This document shows positions 27,985 to 37,113 of a DNA stretch of 64,000 nucleotides, in pieces. The translations under genes were made by a program, and so were the position numbers. The notes beneath the pieces were generated by a model, which saw only the letters and a program-made list of their open reading frames with translations, ran no database searches and was not told the DNA's origin. This stretch comes from Pedobacter sp. KBW06 (GTDB lineage Bacteria; Bacteroidota; Bacteroidia; Sphingobacteriales; Sphingobacteriaceae). The stretch spans positions 1,997,268-2,061,267 of the forward strand of contig NZ_QAJL01000001.1 of assembly GCF_003852525.1 (NCBI RefSeq), read 5' to 3'. How positions within the stretch are numbered: the first letter of the stretch is position 1; every line of letters starts with the position of its first letter.

Positions 27985-29913
27985 TTGAAAATAAAAGACA
28001 CTACAGGGCTCAACCTCTATCTGGTATTGGCCTATCGCTTCCTGATATTGCTGTTCCTATATACCCTCTGCAGAATTGGATTTTACCTTTTTAATCAGGG
28101 ACTTTTTCAGAACATTACCTTTCCGAAATACCTGTACATGCTTTGGGGCGGACTTAAATTTGATGTTTCTGCTTTAATCTACATCAATGCGATTTACATC
28201 CTGCTTCATCTGATTCCCTTCCCCTTCCGTTACCGTGAAGGTTTTCAAAAGTTTTGCAAATGGCTGTTCCTCATTACCAACAGTCTTGGCATCATCGCCA
28301 ACCTGATTGATTTTGTATATTATAAATTTACCTTAAAAAGAACGACCGCTACAGTTTTCGGTCAGTTCAGCAATGAACAGAATAAATTTAAGCTGTTTGT
28401 CGACTTTTTAAAGGATTACTGGTACCTCTTGCTGCTGCTTGCGGTTTTCATCTGGGCTTTCCACAAACTTTATCAATTGGTAAAGGTTAAAAATACCGTC
28501 AAATTTACCTGGCCGGTCTACCTTTTACATACGGTATTGTTATTTGCCATCACCTTAATGTGTATCACAGGTGTGCGTGGCGGATGGGGTTTCGGCACCA
28601 GACCGATTACCCTGAGCAATGCCGGTGAATTTGTAGACACTCCGGATCAAATGAGCCTGGTGCTCAATACCCCTTTTGCCATCATCAGGACACTCAGGGT
28701 TTCCAAATTAAAGCCGGTAAATTATTACGATGAAAAAACGTTGAACAGCATCTATAACCCGATCCATCAGCCAGCAGATACCGCTGCTTTTAAAAAGCTG
28801 AATGTGGTCTTTCTGATTATCGAAAGCCTGGGCAAAGAGCATGTAGGCAGCCTCAATAAAGACTTACTGGGAGGCAAGTATAAGGGCTATACCCCTTTCC
28901 TGGATTCGCTGGTGGGCGAAAGTTATACTTTTACCCATACCTATGCCAACGGACGTAAATCCATAGATGCCCTGCCTTCTGTCATTACCGGAATCCCTTC
29001 CATTAATGAACCTTTCGTACTTTCCATCTATTCCGGCAATAAAACCACGAGTATTGCCCAGTTGCTGGGAGAAAAAGGATATGAGACTGCCTTTTTTCAT
29101 GGCGCACCAAACGGCTCCATGGGCTTCTCTTCTTATACCCACCTTGCAGGGATTAAAAAATATTTCGGACAAAATGAGTACCAGAAGAAAGGTGATTCTG
29201 ATGGTACCTGGGGAATCTGGGATGATCCCTACATGCAGTATATGGCAGATGAGATCAATACGCTGAAACAACCTTTCTTTGCGAGTTTCTTCTCTTTGTC
29301 TTCCCACCATCCTTTCCGCCTTCCGGACGAATACGTGGGCAAATTCCCTAAAGGACCACTTCCGGTACAGGAACCTCTGGGTTATACGGATATGGCCCTG
29401 CGCAATTTCTTTAGGAAAGCGGCTAAAATGCCATGGTATAAAAATACGCTGTTTGTACTTTGTGCAGACCATGCAACGGTATCTTATCTGCCTGAATACC
29501 AAAACTCGCCGGGTTATTTCTCCATCCCGATTCTGTTTTATCGCCCGGGAGGAGAACTGAAAGGAAAAGAGGATAAACTGGTACAACAGATAGACATTAT
29601 GCCTACGGTATTGAACTACCTGCATTACGACAAACCTTATTTCTCTTTCGGTTTTGATGCTTTTGATAAAAAAACGGATAACTTTGTCCTGAACAACAAT
29701 GATGGTTCTTTCAATTTTTACATGGGCGATTATTACCTGGTAAATGATGGGAAGGACAACCAGGCCTTGTATAATTTAAAAACAGACCGCCTGGTTCAAC
29801 ATAATATTTTGAAACAGGAACCACTGATCGCAGAAAAACTGGAAAAGAGTTTAAAGGCCTTCAGACAGCAATATAACAACAGGATGATAGAGAATAAATT
29901 AACCTTCAAATAA
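27985..29913 (+). CDS. LTA synthase-like membrane sulfatase/phosphotransferase
   Basis: A 642-residue protein of the alkaline-phosphatase superfamily. Five membrane helices (to residue about 210) precede an extracytoplasmic sulfatase-type domain that starts near LNVVFLIIESLGKEH, with the nucleophile region YANGRKSIDALPSVITG and metal-binding FVLCADHAT. Such proteins transfer phospho-glycerol or phosphoethanolamine groups to envelope glycolipids or glycans. The start codon is TTG, chosen because no ATG lies close upstream and the membrane part begins directly after; a -7 box lies 19 bases before it. The next gene, GtrA, starts 2 bases after the stop, so envelope glycan modification is likely. 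Confidence 0.85.
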   Translation: MKIKDTTGLNLYLVLAYRFLILLFLYTLCRIGFYLFNQGLFQNITFPKYLYMLWGGLKFDVSALIYINAIYILLHLIPFPFRYREGFQKFCKWLFLITNSLGIIANLIDFVYYKFTLKRTTATVFGQFSNEQNKFKLFVDFLKDYWYLLLLLAVFIWAFHKLYQLVKVKNTVKFTWPVYLLHTVLLFAITLMCITGVRGGWGFGTRPITLSNAGEFVDTPDQMSLVLNTPFAIIRTLRVSKLKPVNYYDEKTLNSIYNPIHQPADTAAFKKLNVVFLIIESLGKEHVGSLNKDLLGGKYKGYTPFLDSLVGESYTFTHTYANGRKSIDALPSVITGIPSINEPFVLSIYSGNKTTSIAQLLGEKGYETAFFHGAPNGSMGFSSYTHLAGIKKYFGQNEYQKKGDSDGTWGIWDDPYMQYMADEINTLKQPFFASFFSLSSHHPFRLPDEYVGKFPKGPLPVQEPLGYTDMALRNFFRKAAKMPWYKNTLFVLCADHATVSYLPEYQNSPGYFSIPILFYRPGGELKGKEDKLVQQIDIMPTVLNYLHYDKPYFSFGFDAFDKKTDNFVLNNNDGSFNFYMGDYYLVNDGKDNQALYNLKTDRLVQHNILKQEPLIAEKLEKSLKAFRQQYNNRMIENKLTFK

Positions 29914-29915
29914 GC

Positions 29916-30401
29916 ATGCGTAAAGCGTTATTAAGATTAATAGATTTCTTTTACCCTCCTTTTTCCCGCTGGTTATCCCTCCATACTTTCCGGTACCTTG
30001 TGTCGGGAAGTACCACCGCCGCATCGGGAATTGTGGTGTATTATATTGCCTATAACTGGATTTTACATCAAAAGGATGTACAGCTTTCCATTCCTTTTCT
30101 TCCCAAATTGATTACGGCCCCGGTAGCAGCCCTGGCGATTGAATCTCTGATCACCTTTTGCATCGGTTTTATCCTCAATAAATACCTCATCTTTACCAAG
30201 TCAAACCTCAAGGGAAGGATCCAGCTTTTCCGCTATGGTTCTGTATTTGTGACGAACATTCTGCTGAACCTTGCCATGCTCAAAGTGCTGGTAGAAGCCT
30301 TCGGTTTTTATCCGACAATTTCAAAGATTATCATTACTGTAGTCCTTACCGTATTCAGTTATTTTTCTCAGAAGTACTTTACATTTAAGGTCAGAAAATA
30401 A
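29916..30401 (+). CDS. GtrA family membrane protein
   Basis: A 161-residue protein with four hydrophobic helices, FRYLVSGSTTAASGIVVYYI early and FCIGFILNKYLIF later, as in the GtrA/PF04138 family. GtrA proteins are thought to flip undecaprenyl-linked sugars for O-antigen or teichoic acid glycosylation. It starts 2 bases after the LTA synthase-like gene, which supports a shared envelope-glycan task. Confidence 0.88.
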   Translation: MRKALLRLIDFFYPPFSRWLSLHTFRYLVSGSTTAASGIVVYYIAYNWILHQKDVQLSIPFLPKLITAPVAALAIESLITFCIGFILNKYLIFTKSNLKGRIQLFRYGSVFVTNILLNLAMLKVLVEAFGFYPTISKIIITVVLTVFSYFSQKYFTFKVRK

Positions 30402-30518
30402 GTACAACAACTGTACAACTTGTCTGTTTCGAGTTATTTTTCTGAAATCTATCCCCATTTTTTTAAGGGGAAGGCATAGATTTTCTTATATTGGGCCCAA
30501 CACTAACCAACACACGTA

Positions 30519-32297
30519 ATGAGTGATTTTAATGACTTTAACAATCCCCAAGTAGCTAAGCTTCCGAAGCATTTAAGGCAATTTATTGTAGAGCAGCATT
30601 ACGAAAAATATACGCCAATCGATCAGGCAGTTTGGCGCTATGTAATGCGCCAGAACTATAGCTACCTGAAACAGGTGGCCTATTACCCTTATATTAAAGG
30701 CTTAAGACGCGCAGGTCTGAGCATCGAGTATATCCCCAATTTACAAACCATGAACGATAACCTTGGCAAAATAGGCTGGGGAGCAGTTACCGTAGATGGG
30801 TTTATTCCTCCTGCAGCTTTCATGGAATACCAGGCTTACCAGGTATTGGTGATTGCCGCAGACATTCGTCAGATCAACCATATTGAATATACACCCGCTC
30901 CGGATATCATCCATGAGTCGGCAGGACATGCGCCAATTATTGCAGACGCAGATTACAACAGTTACCTGAGCTATTTTGGCTCTATCGGGGCTAAAGCAAT
31001 GTTTTCATCAAAGGATTTTGAACTTTATGAGGCCATCCGTAACCTTTCCATTTTAAAGGAATCTGCAGATGCCCCGGAGCAGGAAATCGCAAAAGCAGAA
31101 AAACATTTACAGGTGGTGGCCGAGAATATGGGCGAACCCTCTGAAATGGCACTCCTGGGCCGCCTGCATTGGTGGACCGTGGAATACGGACTGATCGGGA
31201 CACTGGAAGAGCCTAAGATTTATGGCGCAGGTTTGCTGTCTTCTATCGGAGAAAGCTCGAGCTGCATGAAAGATGATGTGGAGAAGAAGTGGTATACCAT
31301 AGATGCCATCAATGCACAATATGACATCACCAAGCCGCAGCCGCAATTATTTGTGACCGCCACTTTTCAAAACCTGATCGACGTTTTAGAGCAGTATGCA
31401 GATACAATGGCTTTCAGACGCGGTGGTGCAGAAAGTCTGAGCAAAGCAATCGAGTGTAAAAATCCGGCAACGGCAGTTTACAGTTCGGGTTTACAGGTGA
31501 CAGGTGTCTTTACAGACATGGGCATCGATGCAGCAGATGAACTTACTTTTATAAAAACAACAGGTCCATCGGCATTGGCCGTAGACTATAAACAACTGGA
31601 AGGACATGGTAAATTTTACCATAAAGATGGATTCTCCTCTCCTGTTGGCCGCTTAAATGGCCTTGTACTGGAAAACCTCAGCCTTGCTGAGCTTCAGGAC
31701 CTGGGCATTGCAGCAGGACAAACTGCGAACCTGACTTTCGACAGCGGGATTCAGCTGAAAGGCACAGTAAAAGAAATCATCAAGCATGCCGAAAAAACGG
31801 TCCTGATCGCATTTGAAGATTGTACGGTAAAAGAAAGCAATGGCAATGTGCTGTTCCAACCGGAATGGGGAACTTATGATATGGCCGTAGGGGAGAAAAT
31901 CGTCTCGGTATTTAACGGGGCAGCAGATAAAGATGCTTACGAAGAGATCACCCATATCAGTGATAAACAGACACATAAAGTGAGTTACGATGAGAAAACT
32001 CAAAAGCTGCACGACATCTATAAAGCAATCCGAACGATCAGACAGGAGAAAAGAGATTATGAAAAATGCATTTCCCTATTTGAAGAATTAAAGACAGAAC
32101 ACCGTTCCGACTGGTTGGCTACTTTAGAAATTCTCGAGATTATTTATCATAAAAAGCTCGATTCAGCGTTCGAGAAGGAGTTGCGGGACTACCTGGAACT
32201 AAAGGCTGCGAATGAAGCAGATTACCGTAAATTAATCACAGATGGTTTACATGTGATTGAAAACCCGGTGAGTCAATTGATTACTGAAGAAGATTAG
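30519..32297 (+). CDS. Aromatic amino acid hydroxylase (phenylalanine 4-monooxygenase) with C-terminal extension
   Basis: A 592-residue non-haem iron hydroxylase that would convert phenylalanine to tyrosine with tetrahydropterin and O2. The iron ligands are His132 and His137 in DIIHESAGHAP and Glu222 in WWTVEYG. Typical bacterial enzymes have about 260-300 residues; here residues ~300-592 form an extra C-terminal part with a beta-rich middle (about 340-450) and a charged helical end. The same two-part architecture is known from Bacillus homologues of about 580 residues. There is no N-terminal ACT domain. The SDR gene follows with no gap, and tyrosine breakdown genes lie 3 kb downstream. Confidence 0.9.
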   Translation: MSDFNDFNNPQVAKLPKHLRQFIVEQHYEKYTPIDQAVWRYVMRQNYSYLKQVAYYPYIKGLRRAGLSIEYIPNLQTMNDNLGKIGWGAVTVDGFIPPAAFMEYQAYQVLVIAADIRQINHIEYTPAPDIIHESAGHAPIIADADYNSYLSYFGSIGAKAMFSSKDFELYEAIRNLSILKESADAPEQEIAKAEKHLQVVAENMGEPSEMALLGRLHWWTVEYGLIGTLEEPKIYGAGLLSSIGESSSCMKDDVEKKWYTIDAINAQYDITKPQPQLFVTATFQNLIDVLEQYADTMAFRRGGAESLSKAIECKNPATAVYSSGLQVTGVFTDMGIDAADELTFIKTTGPSALAVDYKQLEGHGKFYHKDGFSSPVGRLNGLVLENLSLAELQDLGIAAGQTANLTFDSGIQLKGTVKEIIKHAEKTVLIAFEDCTVKESNGNVLFQPEWGTYDMAVGEKIVSVFNGAADKDAYEEITHISDKQTHKVSYDEKTQKLHDIYKAIRTIRQEKRDYEKCISLFEELKTEHRSDWLATLEILEIIYHKKLDSAFEKELRDYLELKAANEADYRKLITDGLHVIENPVSQLITEED

Positions 32298-32999
32298 ATG
32301 AATATAGTATTAACAGGTGCAAGTAGCGGAATAGGCTTTGAAGCTGCCCTGGAATTTGCACTGAATAAAGACAACAAGATCGTATGTATTGCCCGCTCTG
32401 CGGACAAGCTGCGTAAACTACTGGAAATTGCAAAGGGAATAAATCCTGACTGTGTATTGCTTCCGGTAGAATTTGACATTGTAAATGATGATTATGCGGC
32501 ACTCCTTCCTTTTTTAAAGGAAAGGTTAGGCAGGGTAGATATTCTGATCAACAATGCAGGTGCCCTGATCAATAAACCTTTTCTGGAAACGAACAGAGAA
32601 GATTTATACCAGATGTTCGAGAGCAATGTCATGGGACATTTTAACATGATCCAGAACCTGCTTCCTTTAATGACTTCAGGCAGTCATATTGTGAATATCG
32701 GCAGTATGGGCGGCTTCCAGGGAAGCGTTAAATTTCCGGGACTTGCGGCTTATTCGTCGAGCAAAGCTGCCTTGCATACCTTAACAGAATGCCTGGCTTT
32801 TGAACTGGCAGATACGGGAATAAAAATCAATTGTCTGGCGCTGGGTTCAGCACAAACAGAGATGCTGGAACAGGCATTCCCGGGGTATCAATCTCCGGTA
32901 ATGGCTTTCGAAATGGGCAAGTATGTGGCCGACTTTGCAAGGACAGGACATAAGTTTTTCAACGGAAAAGTGCTTCCTGTAGCCGTAACCACCCCTTAA
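32298..32999 (+). CDS. SDR family oxidoreductase
   Basis: A 233-residue short-chain dehydrogenase/reductase. The cofactor loop is TGASSGIGFE (residues 6-15), NNAGALINKPF is the structural motif, and the catalytic set is in NIGSMGG and YSSSKAA. The ATG follows the stop of the hydroxylase gene without any spacer, so translation is coupled. Its location makes recycling or synthesis of the pterin cofactor of the hydroxylase (dihydropteridine or sepiapterin reductase type) a reasonable guess, but general SDRs are common and the sequence alone does not fix the substrate. Confidence 0.88.
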   Translation: MNIVLTGASSGIGFEAALEFALNKDNKIVCIARSADKLRKLLEIAKGINPDCVLLPVEFDIVNDDYAALLPFLKERLGRVDILINNAGALINKPFLETNREDLYQMFESNVMGHFNMIQNLLPLMTSGSHIVNIGSMGGFQGSVKFPGLAAYSSSKAALHTLTECLAFELADTGIKINCLALGSAQTEMLEQAFPGYQSPVMAFEMGKYVADFARTGHKFFNGKVLPVAVTTP

Positions 33000-33060
33000 T
33001 CATCAAGTTATCAACATTATAAACGGGCTAAAGATATTTTAATACCTTTAGCCCATCCTT

Positions 33061-33597
33061 ATGAAGAAAAGCATCATCATTTCCCTCTTTCTTTCATTTA
33101 GTATGTTTGCAGCAAGATCGCAAAACACGACTCCCGTTCAATACAAAGAACTGGTATCCAAACTGATGGAAATTACGCCGGCAATGCCTGCCAGTAAACC
33201 GCAGTCTACCAACCGGCTGTTAGAATTTGCCAAATCCATGATCGGAATTCCGTACCGTTATGCTTCCAGTAACCCAAAGAGAGGTTTTGACTGCTCCGGA
33301 TTTGTCAGTTATGTATTTCAGAACTTCGGTTTTAAAGTACCGCGTTCTTCCAGAGAGTTTGCCTCCAGAGGTGAAGCTAAAAACCTGGAAGATGCACAGA
33401 TAGGCGATGTGATCTTATTTACCGGAACGAACAGCAGGGTCCGCAGGATTGGCCATGTCGGCATCGTCTATTCGATAGACGGGGATGAGATCAAATTCAT
33501 TCACTCCTCTTCCGGCAGCAAAAAAGGAGTGACGATTACGAGTTTAAATGAGGGTTTTTATAAAAAACGCTTCATGAAAATAGTCAGTATTTTATAA
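33061..33597 (+). CDS. C40 family (NlpC/P60) peptidase
   Basis: A 178-residue exported cell-wall hydrolase. A signal peptide (residues 1-21) is followed by the NlpC/P60 domain from about residue 57: GIPYRYASSNPKRGFDCSGF contains the catalytic Cys, GHVGIVYSID the catalytic His and FIHSSSG the third polar residue. It should cleave the D-Glu-diaminopimelate type bond in peptidoglycan. A box TACCTTTA (33043-33050), one base off the consensus, lies 10 bases before the start. It converges on the flavin reductase gene with a 6-base overlap. Confidence 0.88.
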   Translation: MKKSIIISLFLSFSMFAARSQNTTPVQYKELVSKLMEITPAMPASKPQSTNRLLEFAKSMIGIPYRYASSNPKRGFDCSGFVSYVFQNFGFKVPRSSREFASRGEAKNLEDAQIGDVILFTGTNSRVRRIGHVGIVYSIDGDEIKFIHSSSGSKKGVTITSLNEGFYKKRFMKIVSIL

Positions 33598-34479
33598 CAG
33601 AACTACTTTTAGCGCTTCATTTACTTTTCCTTCGCTTAACCATTGTTTTGCCAGTTCGTGGAGCTCACGTTCGCGGTTAGTGGCATCACCGATGGTGGCA
33701 TCCATCACTTCTTTAACAAGCGATGTATTCCTGATCGCATCGATTTCATCCGCAGAAGGCAAATGCTCTACATTTCCAAGCATTCCAAGGTCATTCCCGC
33801 TCAGCACATGTGAATTTCTTACGGCAGAAGGCAAAGCGTCTACGCCAATGCCCAGTGTGGTTAAAGGTTTCGCTACTTTGAAAAGGTTTTCGGGGGTCAC
33901 GCGGCAATACCAGTCGCCACCCAGACGGGCTACAAGGTCTATTTTTGCCTGGTCAATCTTTCCATCGGTATCCAGGATCTCTTCCTTGATATGGATGAGT
34001 TTTACCTCCGCCAGGATCAGGTTTCCTGCACCCGGGTTCTCTCCAAGATGGATCACTTCCCTGATGATGCATTCCATCTGTACCGGAGCTTCGGCTACCC
34101 TTGGTGGTTTAACCAGTTGTGAAGGCAGCATCGTAAAGCCTGATTTTTCAAACTCATTGATTCCCTTTGCATATTCTGTACTCGCCAGGCTCATTTGCTG
34201 AACCATCGGATAGTTTACAATATTGATCACACATTCTTTCACTTCCAATACATTTTCCAGGGTATGTTTAGTGGTATTGTCCCGCACCCTTCTCGCAGGA
34301 GAAAAGATACATAAAGGAGGATTGGTACTGAACATGTTGAAAAAGCTGAAAGGGCTCAGGTTGATGTTTCCATCTTTATCAATGGTAGTGGCAAAGCAGA
34401 TTGGCCTTGGAGCAATGGCATATTGCATGTAATTCTGCAGCTGGGCAGGGGAAAGTTCGGCGACGTCGATAGTCAGCAT
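33592..34479 (-). CDS. Flavin reductase family protein
   Basis: A 295-residue protein of the flavin reductase/flavoredoxin family. The FMN-binding fold is seen in AIAPRPICFATTIDKDGNIN, NLSPFSFFNMFSTNPPLCIF (in parts) and the VINIVNYPMVQQ segment. The second half lacks other known motifs. In its neighbourhood, on the same strand, lies the fumarylacetoacetase-family gene, and it is often found in Bacteroidota tyrosine degradation clusters, but no specific step requires it. It is 108 bases downstream of that gene. Confidence 0.82.
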   Translation of the reverse strand: MLTIDVAELSPAQLQNYMQYAIAPRPICFATTIDKDGNINLSPFSFFNMFSTNPPLCIFSPARRVRDNTTKHTLENVLEVKECVINIVNYPMVQQMSLASTEYAKGINEFEKSGFTMLPSQLVKPPRVAEAPVQMECIIREVIHLGENPGAGNLILAEVKLIHIKEEILDTDGKIDQAKIDLVARLGGDWYCRVTPENLFKVAKPLTTLGIGVDALPSAVRNSHVLSGNDLGMLGNVEHLPSADEIDAIRNTSLVKEVMDATIGDATNRERELHELAKQWLSEGKVNEALKVVLL

Positions 34480-34587
34480 ATTCTTCTGTTTAAAAGCCCC
34501 GAAAACATCGCTCTTCAGTTCGGGAAGGACGATATTTTCAGGGCATATGAAATCTCCTAAACCGGGTTGCGCTTTAGGGGAATGGTT

Positions 34588-35586
34588 TTATTTTTTCTTC
34601 AAAGCAAGGATAGAGAAATCTGAATCCACTTTTTTAATGATATTACTTAGATGTCCAAGTCCGGTAACTTCCATTTCCACGACATCACCGTCCTGTAACC
34701 ATTGCGGTTTGAAATCAGGATTGTTCAGTAATCCGGTCCCGTTCAGTTCCAGGAAGCATCCTGTACCTACGGTTCCTGAACCAATCACATCACCTGGCAG
34801 AATATCTACACCATACGCACAACGTTCCACGATCTCTGCAAAAGTCCAGTCCATATCGGCCATATTGCCGGCAGATACTTCTACTCCGTTTACTGTACAA
34901 GTCATTTTCAGGTTGTACGCATTTCCGGTATGACCAGGTTTAGCCGCTACTTTATATTGCTCCAGTTCATCCGGAGTAACCAGCCAGGGGCCGATTACGG
35001 TAGAGAAATCTTTTCCTTTTGCCGGGCCTAAATTCAAGAGCATCTCCTCCATTTGAAGGGTTCTCGCGCTCATATCGTTCATCACCATATAACCTGCGAT
35101 ATAATCATCCGCTTCTGCAGCCGTAATGTTTCTTCCTTTTTTACCGATTACGATGGCAACCTCCAGCTCAAAATCAAGCTTTTGGAAATGATCGGGCATA
35201 CATTCGATCTCTCCGGGGCCCTGAATGGCATTGTGGTTGGTGAAATAAAAGATAGGATACTGATCAAATTCAGCGATCATATCTACTTTACGGTTCCTTC
35301 TTGCCGCAGCTACATGCTGACGGAAGGCGTATCCGTCCCTGCAGGAGGTTGGATGCGGTACCGGAGCGATCAGTTCATAGAAGGCTTCTTCTTTAGGTTC
35401 AATCTCACCTGATTTAATTTGTGCATCAATCTTTTTTGCACGGTCCATCAATTCCTCTCCGCCCGCTAAAAAAGCATTCATCTCATTCGGCAATTGCTTG
35501 TCGCATGAATTCAGATTATAAATATGTCCGTTTACAAAAACACCCAGGTGTTCTCTGTCTTCTGTTTTATAGGATACCAGCTTCAT
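34588..35586 (-). CDS. Fumarylacetoacetate hydrolase family protein
   Basis: A 332-residue member of the FAH superfamily. The C-terminal FAH fold has the metal-binding motif in LDFELEVAIVIGKKGRNITA, GYMVMNDMSARTLQMEE and GDVIGSGTVGTGC. It probably splits fumarylacetoacetate into fumarate and acetoacetate, the last step of tyrosine catabolism; this is supported by the divergent homogentisate dioxygenase gene. It is shorter than mammalian and many bacterial FAH enzymes (~420), so an alternative acylpyruvase-type activity is possible. Confidence 0.82.
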   Translation of the reverse strand: MKLVSYKTEDREHLGVFVNGHIYNLNSCDKQLPNEMNAFLAGGEELMDRAKKIDAQIKSGEIEPKEEAFYELIAPVPHPTSCRDGYAFRQHVAAARRNRKVDMIAEFDQYPIFYFTNHNAIQGPGEIECMPDHFQKLDFELEVAIVIGKKGRNITAAEADDYIAGYMVMNDMSARTLQMEEMLLNLGPAKGKDFSTVIGPWLVTPDELEQYKVAAKPGHTGNAYNLKMTCTVNGVEVSAGNMADMDWTFAEIVERCAYGVDILPGDVIGSGTVGTGCFLELNGTGLLNNPDFKPQWLQDGDVVEMEVTGLGHLSNIIKKVDSDFSILALKKK

Positions 35587-35912
35587 ATGCTCAGTTTTTT
35601 ATGTAGTTGTTCAAAGCTATATAAAATTACAGCAACGATGGCTATAAAAAAATTATCTCCATTAAATCTCTTTTATTGTTTGTTGATTACTGGATTTATT
35701 CCTTAATTTAGCTGACGCAAACAAAATGATACAGCACCTCACATATCAAAATCAAGTAGCCAGACAAGCGTTGGCCGCGTTTCGGTATGCGATGCTTTCC
35801 AAGATCATTTTTGCCCAATACTCCATTTAGCTTTTCCCGCTACTTTTATAAAACGTTTTCCGCGTTTTATCGTTATTAATATATATTACTCTAACCAAAA
35901 TAACCTACTGCT
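35587..35912. other. 326-bp divergent control region of the tyrosine catabolic genes
   Basis: This gap separates the divergent FAH and homogentisate dioxygenase genes. On the minus strand TAGCTTTG (complement of 35612-35619) fits TAnnTTTG and lies 25 bases before the FAH start. A 34-codon open frame (35726-35830, MIQHLTYQNQ...) has an ATG but no supporting evidence. I found no clear operator palindrome. Confidence 0.4.
35612..35619 (-). promoter_or_regulatory. TAnnTTTG -7 box before the FAH gene
   Basis: TAGCTTTG on the minus strand ends 25 bases before the FAH start codon; a CAA (minus-strand TTG) at 35633-35635 is rather close for a -33 element. Confidence 0.4.
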
Positions 35913-37079
35913 ATGCCTATTTATCATACCTTAGGAACCATTCCTGCGAAACGCCATACCGTTTTTAGAAAACCAGATGGCAATTTATACGCAGAAGAAC
36001 TAGTTTCTACTGAAGGGTTTTCAAGCTTATATTCACTGGTTTACCATTGTCACCCGCCAACCATCGTAAAATCCCTTGGGGAACCGTATTCTGTAGAGCC
36101 TAAAATCGCCCGTGAGAAACACCTGCGCCATACCAGCCTGATCGGATTTAACGTGAAACCGGAAGACGATTACCTGGAAAGCAGGAAACCGGTATTGGTG
36201 AACAGTGACCTGCACATCTCGCTTGCGGCACCAAGAAAGTCGATGACCGATTATTTTTATAAGAATAGTCAGGCAGATGAGGTGATCTTCATTCATGAAG
36301 GAAGCGGAACCTTAAAAACAGGCTTCGGAAAAATCCGTTTTGAGTACGGAGATTACCTGGTGATCCCAAGAGGAACCATTTATCAGATGGAATTTGATAA
36401 TGAGACCAACAGACTCTTTATCACAGAAAGTTTCAGCCCGATCCGCTCTCCAAAACGTTACAGGAATGAATACGGACAGTTAATGGAACATTCACCATAT
36501 TGTGAGCGCGACATTAAACGCCCTACAGACCTGGAGACCATTGATGAAGTCGGTGATTTCAAAGTGCTGATCAAGAAACAAGGCCTGATGTACCCTTATA
36601 CTTATGGGACCCATCCTTTTGACTTTGTAGGCTGGGACGGCTTCCATTATCCATGGGCTTTTTCTATCCATGATTTCGAACCGATTACCGGTCGTCTGCA
36701 CCAGCCACCTCCCGTACACCAGACTTTTGAAGGGCATAACTTTGTGATCTGCTCCTTCGTTCCACGTAAATACGATTACCACCCGCTTTCCATTCCTGCA
36801 CCCTACAACCACAGCAATGTGGACAGTGATGAGGTTTTGTATTACGTAGACGGTGATTTTATGAGCAGGAAAAGCGTGGTAAAAGGACAAATCACCTTAC
36901 ATCCGGGTGGAATTCCTCATGGACCGCACCCTGGAACGGTAGAAAAATCAATCGGTAAGGAAAGCACCCAGGAGCTGGCCGTAATGATTGACCCTTTCCG
37001 TCCTTTAATGCTAACCGAAGATGCCATAAAGATCGAGGACGAAAGCTATCACAAAAGCTGGCAGCATAACGTAGAATAA
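35913..37079 (+). CDS. hmgA: Homogentisate 1,2-dioxygenase
   Basis: A 388-residue cupin-type iron dioxygenase that opens the ring of homogentisate to maleylacetoacetate. The metal site region is HNFVICSFVPRKYDYHP, HSNVDSDEVLYYVDG and TLHPGGIPHGPHPG, which contain the His and Glu ligands of HGO. It is shorter than typical homogentisate dioxygenases (about 430-445). It is 34 bases upstream of the hydroxyphenylpyruvate dioxygenase gene and forms an operon with it. Confidence 0.9.
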   Translation: MPIYHTLGTIPAKRHTVFRKPDGNLYAEELVSTEGFSSLYSLVYHCHPPTIVKSLGEPYSVEPKIAREKHLRHTSLIGFNVKPEDDYLESRKPVLVNSDLHISLAAPRKSMTDYFYKNSQADEVIFIHEGSGTLKTGFGKIRFEYGDYLVIPRGTIYQMEFDNETNRLFITESFSPIRSPKRYRNEYGQLMEHSPYCERDIKRPTDLETIDEVGDFKVLIKKQGLMYPYTYGTHPFDFVGWDGFHYPWAFSIHDFEPITGRLHQPPPVHQTFEGHNFVICSFVPRKYDYHPLSIPAPYNHSNVDSDEVLYYVDGDFMSRKSVVKGQITLHPGGIPHGPHPGTVEKSIGKESTQELAVMIDPFRPLMLTEDAIKIEDESYHKSWQHNVE

Positions 37080-37113
37080 TCAGACAAACAGCGTTTAAAA
37101 AAAATATCTAATC

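Noticed and set aside
28864..29625. 253-codon open frame on the minus strand inside the LTA synthase-like gene
   Set aside because: Antisense to a well-supported gene; no signal, domain or start context.
35726..35830. 34-codon open frame in the hmgA/FAH divergent region
   Set aside because: Too short and without a supporting promoter or homology; noted only as a possible leader.
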